Assembly (NCBI RefSeq): GCF_000266905.1
Contig: NC_018027.1
Span: 4,092,001 to 4,156,000 of the forward strand
Direction: 5' to 3'
DNA length: 64,000 nt
Source of the DNA: Mycolicibacterium chubuense NBB4
GTDB lineage: Bacteria > Actinomycetota > Actinomycetes > Mycobacteriales > Mycobacteriaceae
Shown here: positions 40,311-48,809 of the stretch, piece by piece
Position numbering within the stretch: the first letter of the stretch is position 1
Layout: each line of letters starts with the position of its first letter
Program-made: the position numbers and the translations under genes
The notes under the pieces: generated by a model
Told to the model about the DNA's origin: nothing
What the model saw: the letters and a program-made list of their open reading frames with translations, nothing else
Databases searched by the model: none

Positions 40311-41270
40311 TCAGCGCGGGCGCAGCGTGATCATCGGCGGCCGGTCGGCCAGCGACACCGTCGACGTGCGGGGCGTGTAGTCCTCGCCGTCCGCGTAGAA
40401 CTGCGTCAGCCCGACTCCCGAGTCCGGGATGCCGCACCGCGACAGCAGTGTGGCGATCACCTGCCGGCTCATCGACGCCAACTCGGTCAGCGGGCGGTTG
40501 CGGTGGGTCCGTACCCCGAGGTTGACCTGGGCGATGCCGTCGAGGCCGAGCCGGTCGTACGCGTCGACGAGCAGGCCGATCTCCACGCCGTAGCCGGGCG
40601 CGAACGGGACCGAGGTGAGCAGCTCTCGGGTGCCGGCGTATTCACCGCCGAGCGGTTGGTAGAGGCACATCAGCTCGGGACGCAGCGCGGCCAGCAGCGG
40701 GCGGGCCACCAGCTCGGTGACCCGGCCGCCCCCATTGGCGTCCTCGCTGCCGCTGACCTTGAGCGGCCGGCGGTAGAAGCCCTTCACGAGATGCACGCCG
40801 TCCGTGGTCAGCAGCGGGCCCAGCAGTTTCGGCACGAACATCGGGTCCGGATCGATCAAATCGGAGTCGACGAACACGATGATGTCACCCGTCGTCGCGG
40901 CCAGCGAACGCCACAACACCTCACCCTTGCCGGGTTCGGGGGCCACCTCCGGCAGCGCGACCTCCCGGCTGACCACGCGCGCGCCGGCGGCGACCGCGCG
41001 GATCTCGGTGTCGTCGGTGGAGCCGGAATCGAGCACGATCAACTCGTCGACCAGCCCTCCCAGCAGCGGGGTGATCGTCTCGACGACGCCGGCGACCGTC
41101 TCCTCCTCGTTGAGCGCGGGCAGGACCACCGACACGGTCCGGCCGCACTTGGCGGCCTCGAGCTCGGCGACCGTCCAGTCCGGCCGGCTCCAGCTGTGAT
41201 CGGACAGCCAGCGGTGTTCGGCCACCTGGTAGGTGTCCAGGTCGTTGACGCGATCGGACAACACAGTCAT
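40311..41270 (-). CDS. gpgS: Glucosyl-3-phosphoglycerate synthase GpgS
   Basis: 319 aa. GT81 enzyme that transfers glucose from an NDP-glucose to 3-phosphoglycerate, the first step of methylglucose lipopolysaccharide, a cytosolic fatty-acid carrier. Motifs match Rv1208 closely: VSVVLPALNEEETV, LDSGSTDDTEIRAVAAGARVVSRE, the metal-binding DSD in IIVFVDSDLIDPDP (about 135-148), and the acceptor region GGGRVTELVARPLLAALRPE. The C-terminal NLGVRTHRNRPL with a conserved His completes the pattern. ATG inside the ATGA overlap with folP2. Confidence 0.95.
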   Translation of the reverse strand: MTVLSDRVNDLDTYQVAEHRWLSDHSWSRPDWTVAELEAAKCGRTVSVVLPALNEEETVAGVVETITPLLGGLVDELIVLDSGSTDDTEIRAVAAGARVVSREVALPEVAPEPGKGEVLWRSLAATTGDIIVFVDSDLIDPDPMFVPKLLGPLLTTDGVHLVKGFYRRPLKVSGSEDANGGGRVTELVARPLLAALRPELMCLYQPLGGEYAGTRELLTSVPFAPGYGVEIGLLVDAYDRLGLDGIAQVNLGVRTHRNRPLTELASMSRQVIATLLSRCGIPDSGVGLTQFYADGEDYTPRTSTVSLADRPPMITLRPR

Positions 41271-42142
41271 GCCAGTCCCCTCACCGTGCGTTTCGGCTGA
41301 CGGGCGCCCTTGATCGACGCGACCATCTCCAGTACCCGACGTGTGGGTCCCACCTCGTGCACCCGGAACATCGCAGCGCCTTCTGCGGCCGCCAGAGCGG
41401 TCGCGGCCAGGGTGCCCTCGAGGCGTTCGGTCAAGCCCACACCCAGAGTCTCCCCGACGAAATCCTTGTTGCTCAGTGCCATCAGGACGGGCCATCCAGT
41501 GTTTACAAGGTCTTTTACGTGGCGCAACAAACTAAGGCCGTGGTAAGTGTTCTTGCCGAAATCGTGCGTCGGATCGATGACGATGCCGTCGCGGCGCACC
41601 CCGAGTGCCGCCGCCCGCTCGGCCGCCGCGGTCACCTCGGCGAGCACGTCGTCGACCACGCCGCGCTCGGTGATGCCGTAGTCGACCCGGAAGGGCCGGG
41701 TGCGCGGCGCCGCACCGCCGGTGTGGGAGCAGACCAGGCCGGCCCCGAATTCGGCGGCCACCGTCGCCAGATCCGGGTCTGCGCCACCCCACGTGTCGTT
41801 GATCAGGTCGGCGCCCGCCGCGCAGGCCTGCTTGGCGACCTCCGCACGCCAGGTGTCCACGCTGATCAGCTGGTCGGGGTAGGTCGACCGCAGCCACTCG
41901 ATGAACGGGACGACGCGCGCGATCTCCTCGTCGACGCCCACCGTCTCCCCGGGGCCCGCCTTCACGCCGCCGACGTCGACGAGGTCGGCGCCGTCGGCGA
42001 TCACCCGGTGGGCAGCCTCCTTGGCCGCCTCGTCGGTGAACGTGACGCCCCGGTCGTAGAACGAGTCCGGCGTGCGGTTCACGATCGCCATGATCAGGGC
42101 GCGACCGCCCGCCACGGGGCGCCCGAGAAAGGTCGACTGCAC
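41267..42142 (-). CDS. folP2: Dihydropteroate synthase homologue FolP2
   Basis: 291 aa, a TIM-barrel of the DHPS family. Motifs: MAIVNRTPDSFYDRG (pterin/PABA loop 1), DGADLVDVGGVKAGPG (loop 2), VDTWRAEVAKQACAAGADLINDTWGG, VIDPTHDFGK, and RVHEVGPTRRVLEM. Compared with true DHPS (FolP1), the canonical DIGGEST in loop 2 is replaced by DVGGVKAGPG. The M. tuberculosis FolP2 is reported to lack DHPS activity, so its role here is unclear. GTG start. Coupled to gpgS. Confidence 0.9.
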   Translation of the reverse strand: MQSTFLGRPVAGGRALIMAIVNRTPDSFYDRGVTFTDEAAKEAAHRVIADGADLVDVGGVKAGPGETVGVDEEIARVVPFIEWLRSTYPDQLISVDTWRAEVAKQACAAGADLINDTWGGADPDLATVAAEFGAGLVCSHTGGAAPRTRPFRVDYGITERGVVDDVLAEVTAAAERAAALGVRRDGIVIDPTHDFGKNTYHGLSLLRHVKDLVNTGWPVLMALSNKDFVGETLGVGLTERLEGTLAATALAAAEGAAMFRVHEVGPTRRVLEMVASIKGARQPKRTVRGLA

Positions 42143-42162
42143 GTTCCCAGGCTACGGGCGGG

Positions 42163-42217
42163 CGAATCGGGCGCGATCGAGGACGCTGGAGGTCCTTACG
42201 CGCGCCCGATTCGCCGG
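42163..42217 (-). terminator. 15-bp perfect hairpin after fadD6
   Basis: Arms GGCGAATCGGGCGCG (42163-42177) and its exact complement (42203-42217) enclose a 25-nt loop with a second 5-bp stem (AGGAC/GTCCT). It begins 1 bp after the fadD6 stop. The same left-arm 15-mer recurs at 62444-62458. Confidence 0.6.
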
Positions 42218-42218
42218 G

Positions 42219-44027
42219 TCACTTGGGCTTCTTGCCCGCGGCGACCTCTTCGGGGTACTCGTCGTAGAACGGCACGTAGCCCTCGTCCTTGCCGGACAGC
42301 ACGTACAGCGGGTCCTCGATCGTGACGTCCTCGGAATCGTCGTCGTCACCGGAGGCCTTGCCGTAGCCCTCCTTGCGCAGATCGCCCTTCTGGCTCTTGA
42401 ACGTCGAGGTGTGCGCGAGCTCCTCGACCACCCGGACGAACAGCGGCACCGCGTAGCCGGGCAGCTTGTCGAAGGCGGCCTTGGCCAGCGACTTGCCGTC
42501 GAACTCCTGGCCGTCCTTGAGCTGGATCGCCGCCATGCCGGCGCGGCCGCCCGCACCCGGCACCTCGACCCCGAAGACGGTGGCCTCCTCGACCTGGGAG
42601 TCGGTGGAGATCGCCGCCTCGACCTCGGTGGTGGCGACGTTCTCGCCCTTCCACCGGAAGGTGTCGCCGAGCCGGTCGGTGAACGCCGCGTGCCCGAACC
42701 CCTGGGCGCGCATCAGGTCGCCGGTGTTGAACCACACGTCGCCCTCCTTGAAGGCGCCGCGCACCAGCTTCTTCTCGGTGGCTTCCTTGTCGGTGTAGCC
42801 GTCGAAGGGCTGGAAGTTGCTCACCTTGCTCAGCAACAGCCCCGGCTCGCCGTTCTTCACCCTGCGCAGCCGGCCGTTCTCGTCCCGCTTGGGCTCGCCG
42901 CTGTCGTGGTCGTATTCGACGAACGCGACCGGCGTCGGGCAGATCCCGGTCGTCTTGTCGATGTTGAGCACGTTGACGAACGCGGTGTTGCCCTCGCTGG
43001 CCGCGTAGAACTCGCAGACCCGCTTGATGCCGAACCGATTGGTGAACTCGTCCCAGATGGCCGGGCGCAGACCGTTGCCGGCGATGACGCGCACCTTGTG
43101 CTTGCGGTCGGTCGGCTTCTCGGGCTGGCCGAGCAGGTAGGTGCAGATCTCGCCGATGTAGACGAACGCGGTCGCGTCGAAGCGGATCACGTCGTCCCAG
43201 AACTTCGACGCAGAGAACGACTTGCCCAGCGCCAGCGCGGCACCCGAGTTCAGCACCGACGACAGCGCCACCGTCAGCGCGTTGTTGTGATAGAGCGGCA
43301 GGCAGCAGTAGAGGGTGTCGCTGCTGTTGAGCCGCATGCCGAGGCCGCCGAACCCGGCCAGCGCGCGCAGCCAGCGGTAGTGGGTCATCACACTGGCCTT
43401 GGGCATCCCGGTCGTGCCCGAGGTGAAGATGTAGAACGCCTTGTCCTTGGCGAGCACCGCCGACGTGGTGGCCGGGTTGGTGGTGGGCGCCGTGGCGGCC
43501 AGCTGCTGGATCTCGTCGATGGTGAGCAGGCCGGTGGTGTCCGCGCCGCTCTCGTTGATCGGCTCCACCAGGTCGACCTCGGTGACGACGACCGTCGCCT
43601 CGAGAAGCCCGAGACTGTGCTTGAGGACGTCGCCGCGCTGGTGGTAGTTGATCATCCCGGCGATGGCGCCGCACTTGACGGCGGCCAGCATCAGCAACAC
43701 CGAGTCCGGCGAGTTGCGCAGCATGATCCCGACGACGTCACCGTGCCCGACACCGCGGGCCGCCAGCACCGCGGCGTAGCGGTTGACCGTCTCGTTGGCC
43801 TCGCCGTAGGTCAGTTCCTTGTCAGCGAACTTGAGGAAGACCTTGTCGCCGTACTGCGCCGCGCGGTCCTGGAAGACCTTCCCGATCGAGGTCTTGGCCG
43901 ACGGCCGGGCGAGGAATCCTGTCACGACGCCGCGCAGAATCGTCGGCGTGTCCATCAGCAATCCCGGCACCTGACTCGCGATGTCGAGCACCCCGACGCT
44001 GCTCCGCGTCCCGGATTTCCCGCTCAT
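42219..44027 (-). CDS. fadD6: Very-long-chain acyl-CoA synthetase FadD6
   Basis: 602 aa (FadD6, Rv1206, is 597). AMP-forming ligase of the FATP/very-long-chain type. P-loop AFYIFTSGTTGMPKASVMTH (about 204-223), YRWLRALAGFGGLGM, the A5 region VCEFYAASEGNTAFVN, and motif DLMRAQGFGHAAFTDRLGDTFRWKGENVAT in the C-terminal hinge. Activates long-chain fatty acids to CoA esters in the cytosol. ATG with GGAGGGACGGGGA upstream. The C-terminus is Lys-rich. Confidence 0.93.
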   Translation of the reverse strand: MSGKSGTRSSVGVLDIASQVPGLLMDTPTILRGVVTGFLARPSAKTSIGKVFQDRAAQYGDKVFLKFADKELTYGEANETVNRYAAVLAARGVGHGDVVGIMLRNSPDSVLLMLAAVKCGAIAGMINYHQRGDVLKHSLGLLEATVVVTEVDLVEPINESGADTTGLLTIDEIQQLAATAPTTNPATTSAVLAKDKAFYIFTSGTTGMPKASVMTHYRWLRALAGFGGLGMRLNSSDTLYCCLPLYHNNALTVALSSVLNSGAALALGKSFSASKFWDDVIRFDATAFVYIGEICTYLLGQPEKPTDRKHKVRVIAGNGLRPAIWDEFTNRFGIKRVCEFYAASEGNTAFVNVLNIDKTTGICPTPVAFVEYDHDSGEPKRDENGRLRRVKNGEPGLLLSKVSNFQPFDGYTDKEATEKKLVRGAFKEGDVWFNTGDLMRAQGFGHAAFTDRLGDTFRWKGENVATTEVEAAISTDSQVEEATVFGVEVPGAGGRAGMAAIQLKDGQEFDGKSLAKAAFDKLPGYAVPLFVRVVEELAHTSTFKSQKGDLRKEGYGKASGDDDDSEDVTIEDPLYVLSGKDEGYVPFYDEYPEEVAAGKKPK

Positions 44028-44057
44028 TCCCCGTCCCTCCAGTCCTTACGTTGTGGG

Positions 44058-44621
44058 TCACCCTAGCCGGGGTGCGCACGCCGTCAGAGCGGCATCGACG
44101 TCGTCGACGACGATGAGCCGCCGAAGCGCTTCCTCGGCGACGTATCCCGTTCCGACCAGCCCGCGCAGCCAGGCCAGCAGGCCGTCGTAGTGCCCGAGAG
44201 TGTCGAGCATCACGATCGGCTTGGAGTGCATACCCAAATAGCCGGCTGTCCAGGCTTCGAAGAATTCCTCGAGCGTTCCGATACCGCCGGGCAGCGCGAT
44301 GAACGCGTCGGCGCGGTCCTCCATCACCTGTTTGCGCTCCCGCATGGTGTCGGTGACGACGAGTTCGTCGGCCTCGGTGTCGGCGACCTCGCGGTGCACG
44401 AGCGCCTTGGGGATGACCCCGATGGTGTGGCCGCCGTGCGAGCGGGCCGCGCCCGCCACCGCCCCCATCGCGGAGACGTTGCCGCCCCCCGACACCAGCG
44501 TCCACCCGCGGTCGGCGATGCCCGTGCCGACCCGGCGCGCGAGGTCGATCAGATCGGGGTGCTGCGGACTCGACGCGCAATAGACGCAGACCGCCCACTC
44601 ACGGTCGGGTTCTCGGGACAC
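44058..44621 (-). CDS. LOG-family nucleotide 5'-monophosphate phosphoribohydrolase (Rv1205-like)
   Basis: 187 aa from the GTG at 44621. LOG/lysine-decarboxylase-like Rossmann fold with the diagnostic ALPGGIGTLEEFFEAWT (PGGxGTxxE, about 105-121) and VSGGGNVSAMGAVA near 48. Rv1205 cleaves cytokinin nucleotides to free cytokinins; in M. tuberculosis cytokinin-derived aldehydes accumulate when the proteasome fails to remove it. I chose the GTG over the ATG at 44639 because TAGGTT (44629-44634) ends 7 nt before it, and the resulting length equals Rv1205. Confidence 0.9.
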   Translation of the reverse strand: MSREPDREWAVCVYCASSPQHPDLIDLARRVGTGIADRGWTLVSGGGNVSAMGAVAGAARSHGGHTIGVIPKALVHREVADTEADELVVTDTMRERKQVMEDRADAFIALPGGIGTLEEFFEAWTAGYLGMHSKPIVMLDTLGHYDGLLAWLRGLVGTGYVAEEALRRLIVVDDVDAALTACAPRLG

Positions 44622-44628
44622 GGGCTCA

Positions 44629-44644
44629 AACCTAGCCATAGACT
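44629..44644. promoter_or_regulatory. Overlapping divergent leaderless promoters (LOG gene / STAND gene)
   Basis: Minus strand: TAGGTT (44634 to 44629) ends 7 nt before the LOG GTG. Plus strand: TAGACT (44639-44644) ends 6 nt before the GTG at 44651. The two -10 hexamers are only 4 bp apart, so the promoters would exclude each other. Confidence 0.5.
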
Positions 44645-44650
44645 CCGGCC

Positions 44651-46645
44651 GTGCCTGTGCCCGTGCCTGTCCACTGGGTCACCGCACCGCCTGAACCCGC
44701 GCTCACACAGGTCGAATCCGGTGTGCGCACCCACGCCGGCGCCGTGCTGGTCGGGCCGGCCGGGGTCGGCAAGTCGACCCTGGCGCGGCGAGCCGTCGAG
44801 CGGTTGGCGCCCGACTTCTCGCGAGTCGACTGGGTGCGGGCGACGGCGTCGCAGACCCGGGTCCCCTTCGCCGCCTTCGAGCATCTGATCGACGTGCCCG
44901 ACACCGGCAAGACGGCGGCCGTGCTGCGGGCCGCGCGCGAACGGCTCGGCGACGGCCGCCTGCTCGTCGTGGACGACGCCCATCTGCTGGACCCGCTGTC
45001 GGCGACGCTCGTCTATCAGCTGGCGGTCGCCCGCGCCGTCCGGATGGTGGCCACCGCCAGCCTCGGGGGGCCGCCGGTTCCCGCCGAGATCTCGGCGCTG
45101 TGGCGCGACGGCCTGCTGGCGCGGATCGACCTGCAGCCGGCCGGACACGACGACGGCCGGTTGCGGGCCCAGGTCGGCGAGTTCGTCGAGACGCTGCCGA
45201 AAGCCGCGCACCGGGTGCTGGAGTACCTCGTGGTGTCGGATCCGCTCTCGCTGGAGGACGCGGCGGTGCTGACCAGCGCCCACGCCGTGGACGAGGCTGT
45301 GCAGTCCGGCGCCGTCGAGATCGGCGAGGACGGACTGCGGCCGGCGCATCCGCTGTTCTGTGACGCGGTGCGCGGCGCGCTCGGCGGACCCGAGGTGCGC
45401 CGCCTGCGCACCGCGGTGGTCGAGCGCCTGTCGGCGTCGGCATCCAAGGGTGTCGTGGGGCGACTCCGCCTGGCCGTGCTGGCCCTCGGCAGTGACCGTC
45501 CGCAGTCGACGGCCGACCTGCGGACCGCGGCGCAGGAGGCGCTGCGGCTGGGTGACCTGGAGTTGTGCGAGCGGCTCGGGCGGGCAGCGCTGGAACGCGG
45601 ACCGGACCTGGCCGCGCGCCTCACCGTGGCCTACGCGCTGGCGTGGCAGGGCCGCGGCCGCGAGGCCGACGACGTGCTCGCCGAGATCGACTCGACCGCA
45701 CTGACCGAAGACGAGCTGATGGCGTGGGCGCTGCCGACAGCCGCCAATCAGTTCTGGATGCTGTCACAGCCCGAACGCGCGACCGCCTTCCTGCGCACCA
45801 TCCGCGGTAAGGTGTCCTCCCCCGCGGCCCGCACCACGATCGACGCGTTGTCGGCCACCTTCGCGATGAACGCCGGAAACCTCACGCGGGCAACCGAAAT
45901 CGCAGCCGAGGTGCTGGCATCCCCGGACGCCGACGACACCGCGATCGGCTGGGCGGCATCCGCGGCGGCGCTCAGCGCCGCACGCACGGGCCGGTTCGCC
46001 GACGTCGACGCGTTGGCCGAGCGCGCTTCGGCCGGACAGCCGGGCCTGCTGCGCTTCACCAGCGGGTACGGCCAGACCACCGCGCTGGTGATGGGAGGGG
46101 AGCCCGATCGGGCACTCGAATTGGCGCAACGGCTCACCGATTTCGCGCAGCGGCGTCAACCCGGCCGGGCGATCGGCGAGGTTCTGATCGCCGACGCACT
46201 GCTCGCGAAAGACGATCCCGCCCAAGCGGTTGCGCTGTTGCGCGACGCGGCCGCGACGCTGGCGCCCACCGGGTACTCGTGGGGCCCGCTGGCGTGGATG
46301 CTGCTCGCGCAGGCGCTGGGGCGGCTGAACCAGCCGGTGGAGGCGGCAAAGGCGTTATCGCGCGCGGAATCCCGCCACGGGCTCAAGTCGATGCTGTTCG
46401 CTCCCGAACTGGCACTGGCCCGCGCGTGGACGATGGCGGCGCGCAACGACGCCCACGAGGCGGTCGAACTGGCCCGCGGTGCGGTCAAAGCGGCCGACCG
46501 GGGCGGGCAGACGGCCGTCGCGTTGCGGGCCGCGCGCGACGGTGTGCGACTGGGTGATCCGCGTGCCAGGGACACGTTGACCCGGTTGTGCCGGGAGGTC
46601 GACTGCGCCTTCGGACGTGACGCGTTGGCCGCCGCCGGCGACTGA
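44651..46645 (+). CDS. MalT-like STAND ATPase without a LuxR DNA-binding domain (Rv1204c-like)
   Basis: 664 aa. The N-terminal AAA/STAND ATPase has Walker A LVGPAGVGKSTLARRA (about 33-48) and Walker B LLVVDDAHLLDPLS (about 102-115). A winged-helix-like region lies near 180-240, and from about 290 to the end there is an all-helical TPR-like array. MalT/LAL regulators with this plan end in a LuxR HTH; here the chain stops in the helical array (CREVDCAFGRDALAAAGD) with no HTH. It may therefore sense and signal by protein contact. Leaderless GTG start. Followed by a probable ESX substrate gene. Confidence 0.75.
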   Translation: MPVPVPVHWVTAPPEPALTQVESGVRTHAGAVLVGPAGVGKSTLARRAVERLAPDFSRVDWVRATASQTRVPFAAFEHLIDVPDTGKTAAVLRAARERLGDGRLLVVDDAHLLDPLSATLVYQLAVARAVRMVATASLGGPPVPAEISALWRDGLLARIDLQPAGHDDGRLRAQVGEFVETLPKAAHRVLEYLVVSDPLSLEDAAVLTSAHAVDEAVQSGAVEIGEDGLRPAHPLFCDAVRGALGGPEVRRLRTAVVERLSASASKGVVGRLRLAVLALGSDRPQSTADLRTAAQEALRLGDLELCERLGRAALERGPDLAARLTVAYALAWQGRGREADDVLAEIDSTALTEDELMAWALPTAANQFWMLSQPERATAFLRTIRGKVSSPAARTTIDALSATFAMNAGNLTRATEIAAEVLASPDADDTAIGWAASAAALSAARTGRFADVDALAERASAGQPGLLRFTSGYGQTTALVMGGEPDRALELAQRLTDFAQRRQPGRAIGEVLIADALLAKDDPAQAVALLRDAAATLAPTGYSWGPLAWMLLAQALGRLNQPVEAAKALSRAESRHGLKSMLFAPELALARAWTMAARNDAHEAVELARGAVKAADRGGQTAVALRAARDGVRLGDPRARDTLTRLCREVDCAFGRDALAAAGD

Positions 46646-46702
46646 CCTCGGCTGTCGGCGACGATCCGGCAATTCGGTGTCCGCCGGCCCTGCGTGCCCG
46701 CT

Positions 46703-46727
46703 CTAGAATTCCTACTCGACGGAATCT
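46703..46727 (+). promoter_or_regulatory. -10 element (TAGAAT) and inverted repeat before the small T7SS-like gene
   Basis: TAGAAT at 46703-46708. AGAATTCC (46705-46712) and GGAATCT (46721-46727) form an imperfect inverted repeat that covers the expected transcription start, so an operator is possible. Confidence 0.35.
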
Positions 46728-46738
46728 GGAGGTGTGTG

Positions 46739-47077
46739 ATGGTCGAACCGCTCTCGGTGAACACCGATGGGGTGCGTTCGCTGTCGGACATCCATTCGAC
46801 CGTCGCGGCCGCCCTCGGCGCACTGACCGCCGCGGCCCCGGGGGCGGCGGGCGTGGCGTCGACGCACGGCACCGTCGCCGCGGCCGTCGGCACCGCGCTC
46901 ACCTCGGCGCTGGGCAGCCGGCGCGGCACGATGGCGACCACCCGGGCGTCCGGTGACACGATCGCCGAGCTGCTCCATCAGGCCGCCCTCGCCTACGAAC
47001 GCGGCGACCGGCGCGGCGCCGAGGCGATCACGGCGGAGGCACAAGAGGCCGCACCCACTCGACCCGCGGCCGATTAG
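46739..47077 (+). CDS. Small probable type VII secretion substrate (EspC/DUF2580-like)
   Basis: 112 aa. The N-terminus VEPLSVNTDGVRSLSDIHSTVAAAL has the look of EspC/DUF2580 proteins: a first helix starting after L-x-V-x-T/P, then Ala-rich helical stretches. Near the C-terminus ALAYERGDRRGAE supplies the YxxxD/E general secretion signal of ESX systems (Tyr-Glu-Arg-Gly-Asp). Helix, turn, helix and then YxxxD is the expected order. GGAGGTGTGTG precedes the ATG. No ESX machinery is in the window, so export would use a system elsewhere. Overlaps the convergent ABC-F stop by 4 bp. Confidence 0.65.
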   Translation: MVEPLSVNTDGVRSLSDIHSTVAAALGALTAAAPGAAGVASTHGTVAAAVGTALTSALGSRRGTMATTRASGDTIAELLHQAALAYERGDRRGAEAITAEAQEAAPTRPAAD

Positions 47078-48690
47078 CCGGACATCAGCGCGGCGTTCTC
47101 CACCCGCAGCATCCGCTCCACACCGATCGCGTCGAGGAAGGCGTCGTCGTGGCTGACCACGATGAACGCGCCGCCGTACGCGCCCAGCGCGGCCTCCAGT
47201 TGCCCGACGCTGACGAGGTCCAAGTTGTTGGTCGGTTCGTCGAGCAGCAGCAACTGTGGCGCCGGCTCGGCGAACAACACACACGCCAGCGTCGCGCGCA
47301 GCCGTTCCCCGCCGGAGAGCACACCGACCGGAAGGTCGACGCCGTCACCGCGAAACAGGAACTGCGCCAACAGGTGACGCCGCCGCGTCACCGACAGTCC
47401 CGGCGCGAACGCTGCGAGGTTCTCGGCGACCGTGCGGTCGTCGTCCAGCAGGTCGAGACGCTGAGACAGGTAAGCCACCCGGCCGTCGGCCACCGCGACG
47501 GCACCGGCGTCCGGTTCGATCTCCCCCAGCACCGCGCGCAGCAGGGTGGTCTTACCCGCACCGTTGCGCCCGGTGAGCGCGATGCGTTGCGGTCCGCGCA
47601 CCACCAGGTCGACACCGGCCAGCAGCTCCCGGCCGTCGCGGATGATACGTAAGTCGTTGATCTGCAACACTGTTCGACCCGCACGCACGGCGGTGTGGGG
47701 CAGGTCGAGGACGAGCGTGTCGTCGTCGCGGACCGCCCGCTCCGCGCCGTCGAGCCGCGCCCGCGCCTCCTGGACCCGCCGGGCGTGCACGTCGTCGGTC
47801 CGGCCTGCCGTCTCCTGCGCGCGGCGCTTCATCGCGCCGGCGACGATCTTCGGCAGTCCGGCATCGGACAGCGTGCGCTTGGCCGTGTTCGCCCGGCGGT
47901 CCGCCCGCTCCCGGGCCTGCTGACGCTGGCGCTTCTCCCTCTTCAACAGCTGCTCGGCATTGCGGACCGCACCCTCGGCAGCGCGCTGCCCTTCCTCGAG
48001 GGCGGCCCGGTAGTCGCTGAACGTGCCGCCGTACAGGGTGATCTCACCGCGGTGCAGTTCGGCGATACGGTCCATCCGGTCCAGCAGGACGCGGTCGTGG
48101 CTGACCAGCAGCAGGCACCCCCCGAAGTCGTCGAGCGCTTCGTAGAGCCGGTGACGGGCATCGGCGTCGAGGTTGTTGGTCGGCTCGTCGAGCAGCAACA
48201 CGTCCGGGCGCCGCAGCAGCTCGCGCGCCAGGCCCAGGGTGACGACCTCACCGCCGGAGAGCGAACGCAGCGACCGTTCGAGCGCGAGGTGGCCGAGCCC
48301 GAGCCGGTCGAGTTGGGCGCGGGTGCGCTCCTCGACGTCCCAGTCGTCGCCGATGGCCGCGAACACCTCCTCCCCGGCGTCGCCCGCGGCGAGCGCGTCG
48401 AGCGCGCCGATCACCTCGGCCACCCCGAGCACCTCGCCGACGCTGCGGTCGTCGAGGAGCGGCAAGGTCTGCGGCAGGTATCCGATGACGCCGTCGACCG
48501 TGACCGAACCGGCGGCGGGAATCAGTTCCCCGGCGATCAGCCGCAGCAGCGCGCTCTTGCCGGCGCCGTTGGGCGCGACCAGGCCGGTGCGGCCAGGGCC
48601 GACGGTGAACGACAGGTCGGAGAACAGCGCGGTGTCGTCGGGCCAGGAGAAGGACAGGTGGGAACAGACCACCGAGGGGGTGAAAGACAT
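47074..48690 (-). CDS. ABC-F family ATPase (ribosome-associated, possible antibiotic resistance)
   Basis: 538 aa, two nucleotide-binding domains and no membrane segment. NBD1: Walker A APNGAGKSALL (about 40-50), signature LSGGEVVTLGLAREL, Walker B VLLLDEPTNNLDAD. An Arg/Lys-rich interdomain linker (about 235-310, LLKREKRQRQQARERADRRA) follows. NBD2: TGRNGAGKTTLL, LSGGERLRATLACVL, LLLLDEPTNNLDLV. ABC-F proteins bind the ribosomal E site and may displace macrolides, lincosamides or pleuromutilins. It has no equivalent I recall between Rv1203c and dapE in M. tuberculosis. The 119-bp upstream region has small palindromes but no proven attenuator. Confidence 0.88.
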   Translation of the reverse strand: MSFTPSVVCSHLSFSWPDDTALFSDLSFTVGPGRTGLVAPNGAGKSALLRLIAGELIPAAGSVTVDGVIGYLPQTLPLLDDRSVGEVLGVAEVIGALDALAAGDAGEEVFAAIGDDWDVEERTRAQLDRLGLGHLALERSLRSLSGGEVVTLGLARELLRRPDVLLLDEPTNNLDADARHRLYEALDDFGGCLLLVSHDRVLLDRMDRIAELHRGEITLYGGTFSDYRAALEEGQRAAEGAVRNAEQLLKREKRQRQQARERADRRANTAKRTLSDAGLPKIVAGAMKRRAQETAGRTDDVHARRVQEARARLDGAERAVRDDDTLVLDLPHTAVRAGRTVLQINDLRIIRDGRELLAGVDLVVRGPQRIALTGRNGAGKTTLLRAVLGEIEPDAGAVAVADGRVAYLSQRLDLLDDDRTVAENLAAFAPGLSVTRRRHLLAQFLFRGDGVDLPVGVLSGGERLRATLACVLFAEPAPQLLLLDEPTNNLDLVSVGQLEAALGAYGGAFIVVSHDDAFLDAIGVERMLRVENAALMSG

Positions 48691-48809
48691 CGGGAGAACG
48701 CTCTCGTCGGGCGGGCGACCGCACAGGCCCGCTCACGGATCATCAGGACGCGTCCGGGAATTACCCGGTGATGTCTTCTCCCAGCACGTGTTCCACGGTA
48801 ACCGTGCCG

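Noticed and set aside
46300..46645. LuxR HTH at the end of the STAND ATPase
   Set aside because: No T-x-R-E...G-x-S-N-K-x-I-A pattern; the sequence continues as helical repeats to the stop.
48537..48743. Leader peptide gene before the ABC-F gene (MIRERACAVARPTR...)
   Set aside because: The frame runs deep into the ABC-F coding region without a short stop and lacks a ribosome-binding site; noted only as a possibility.
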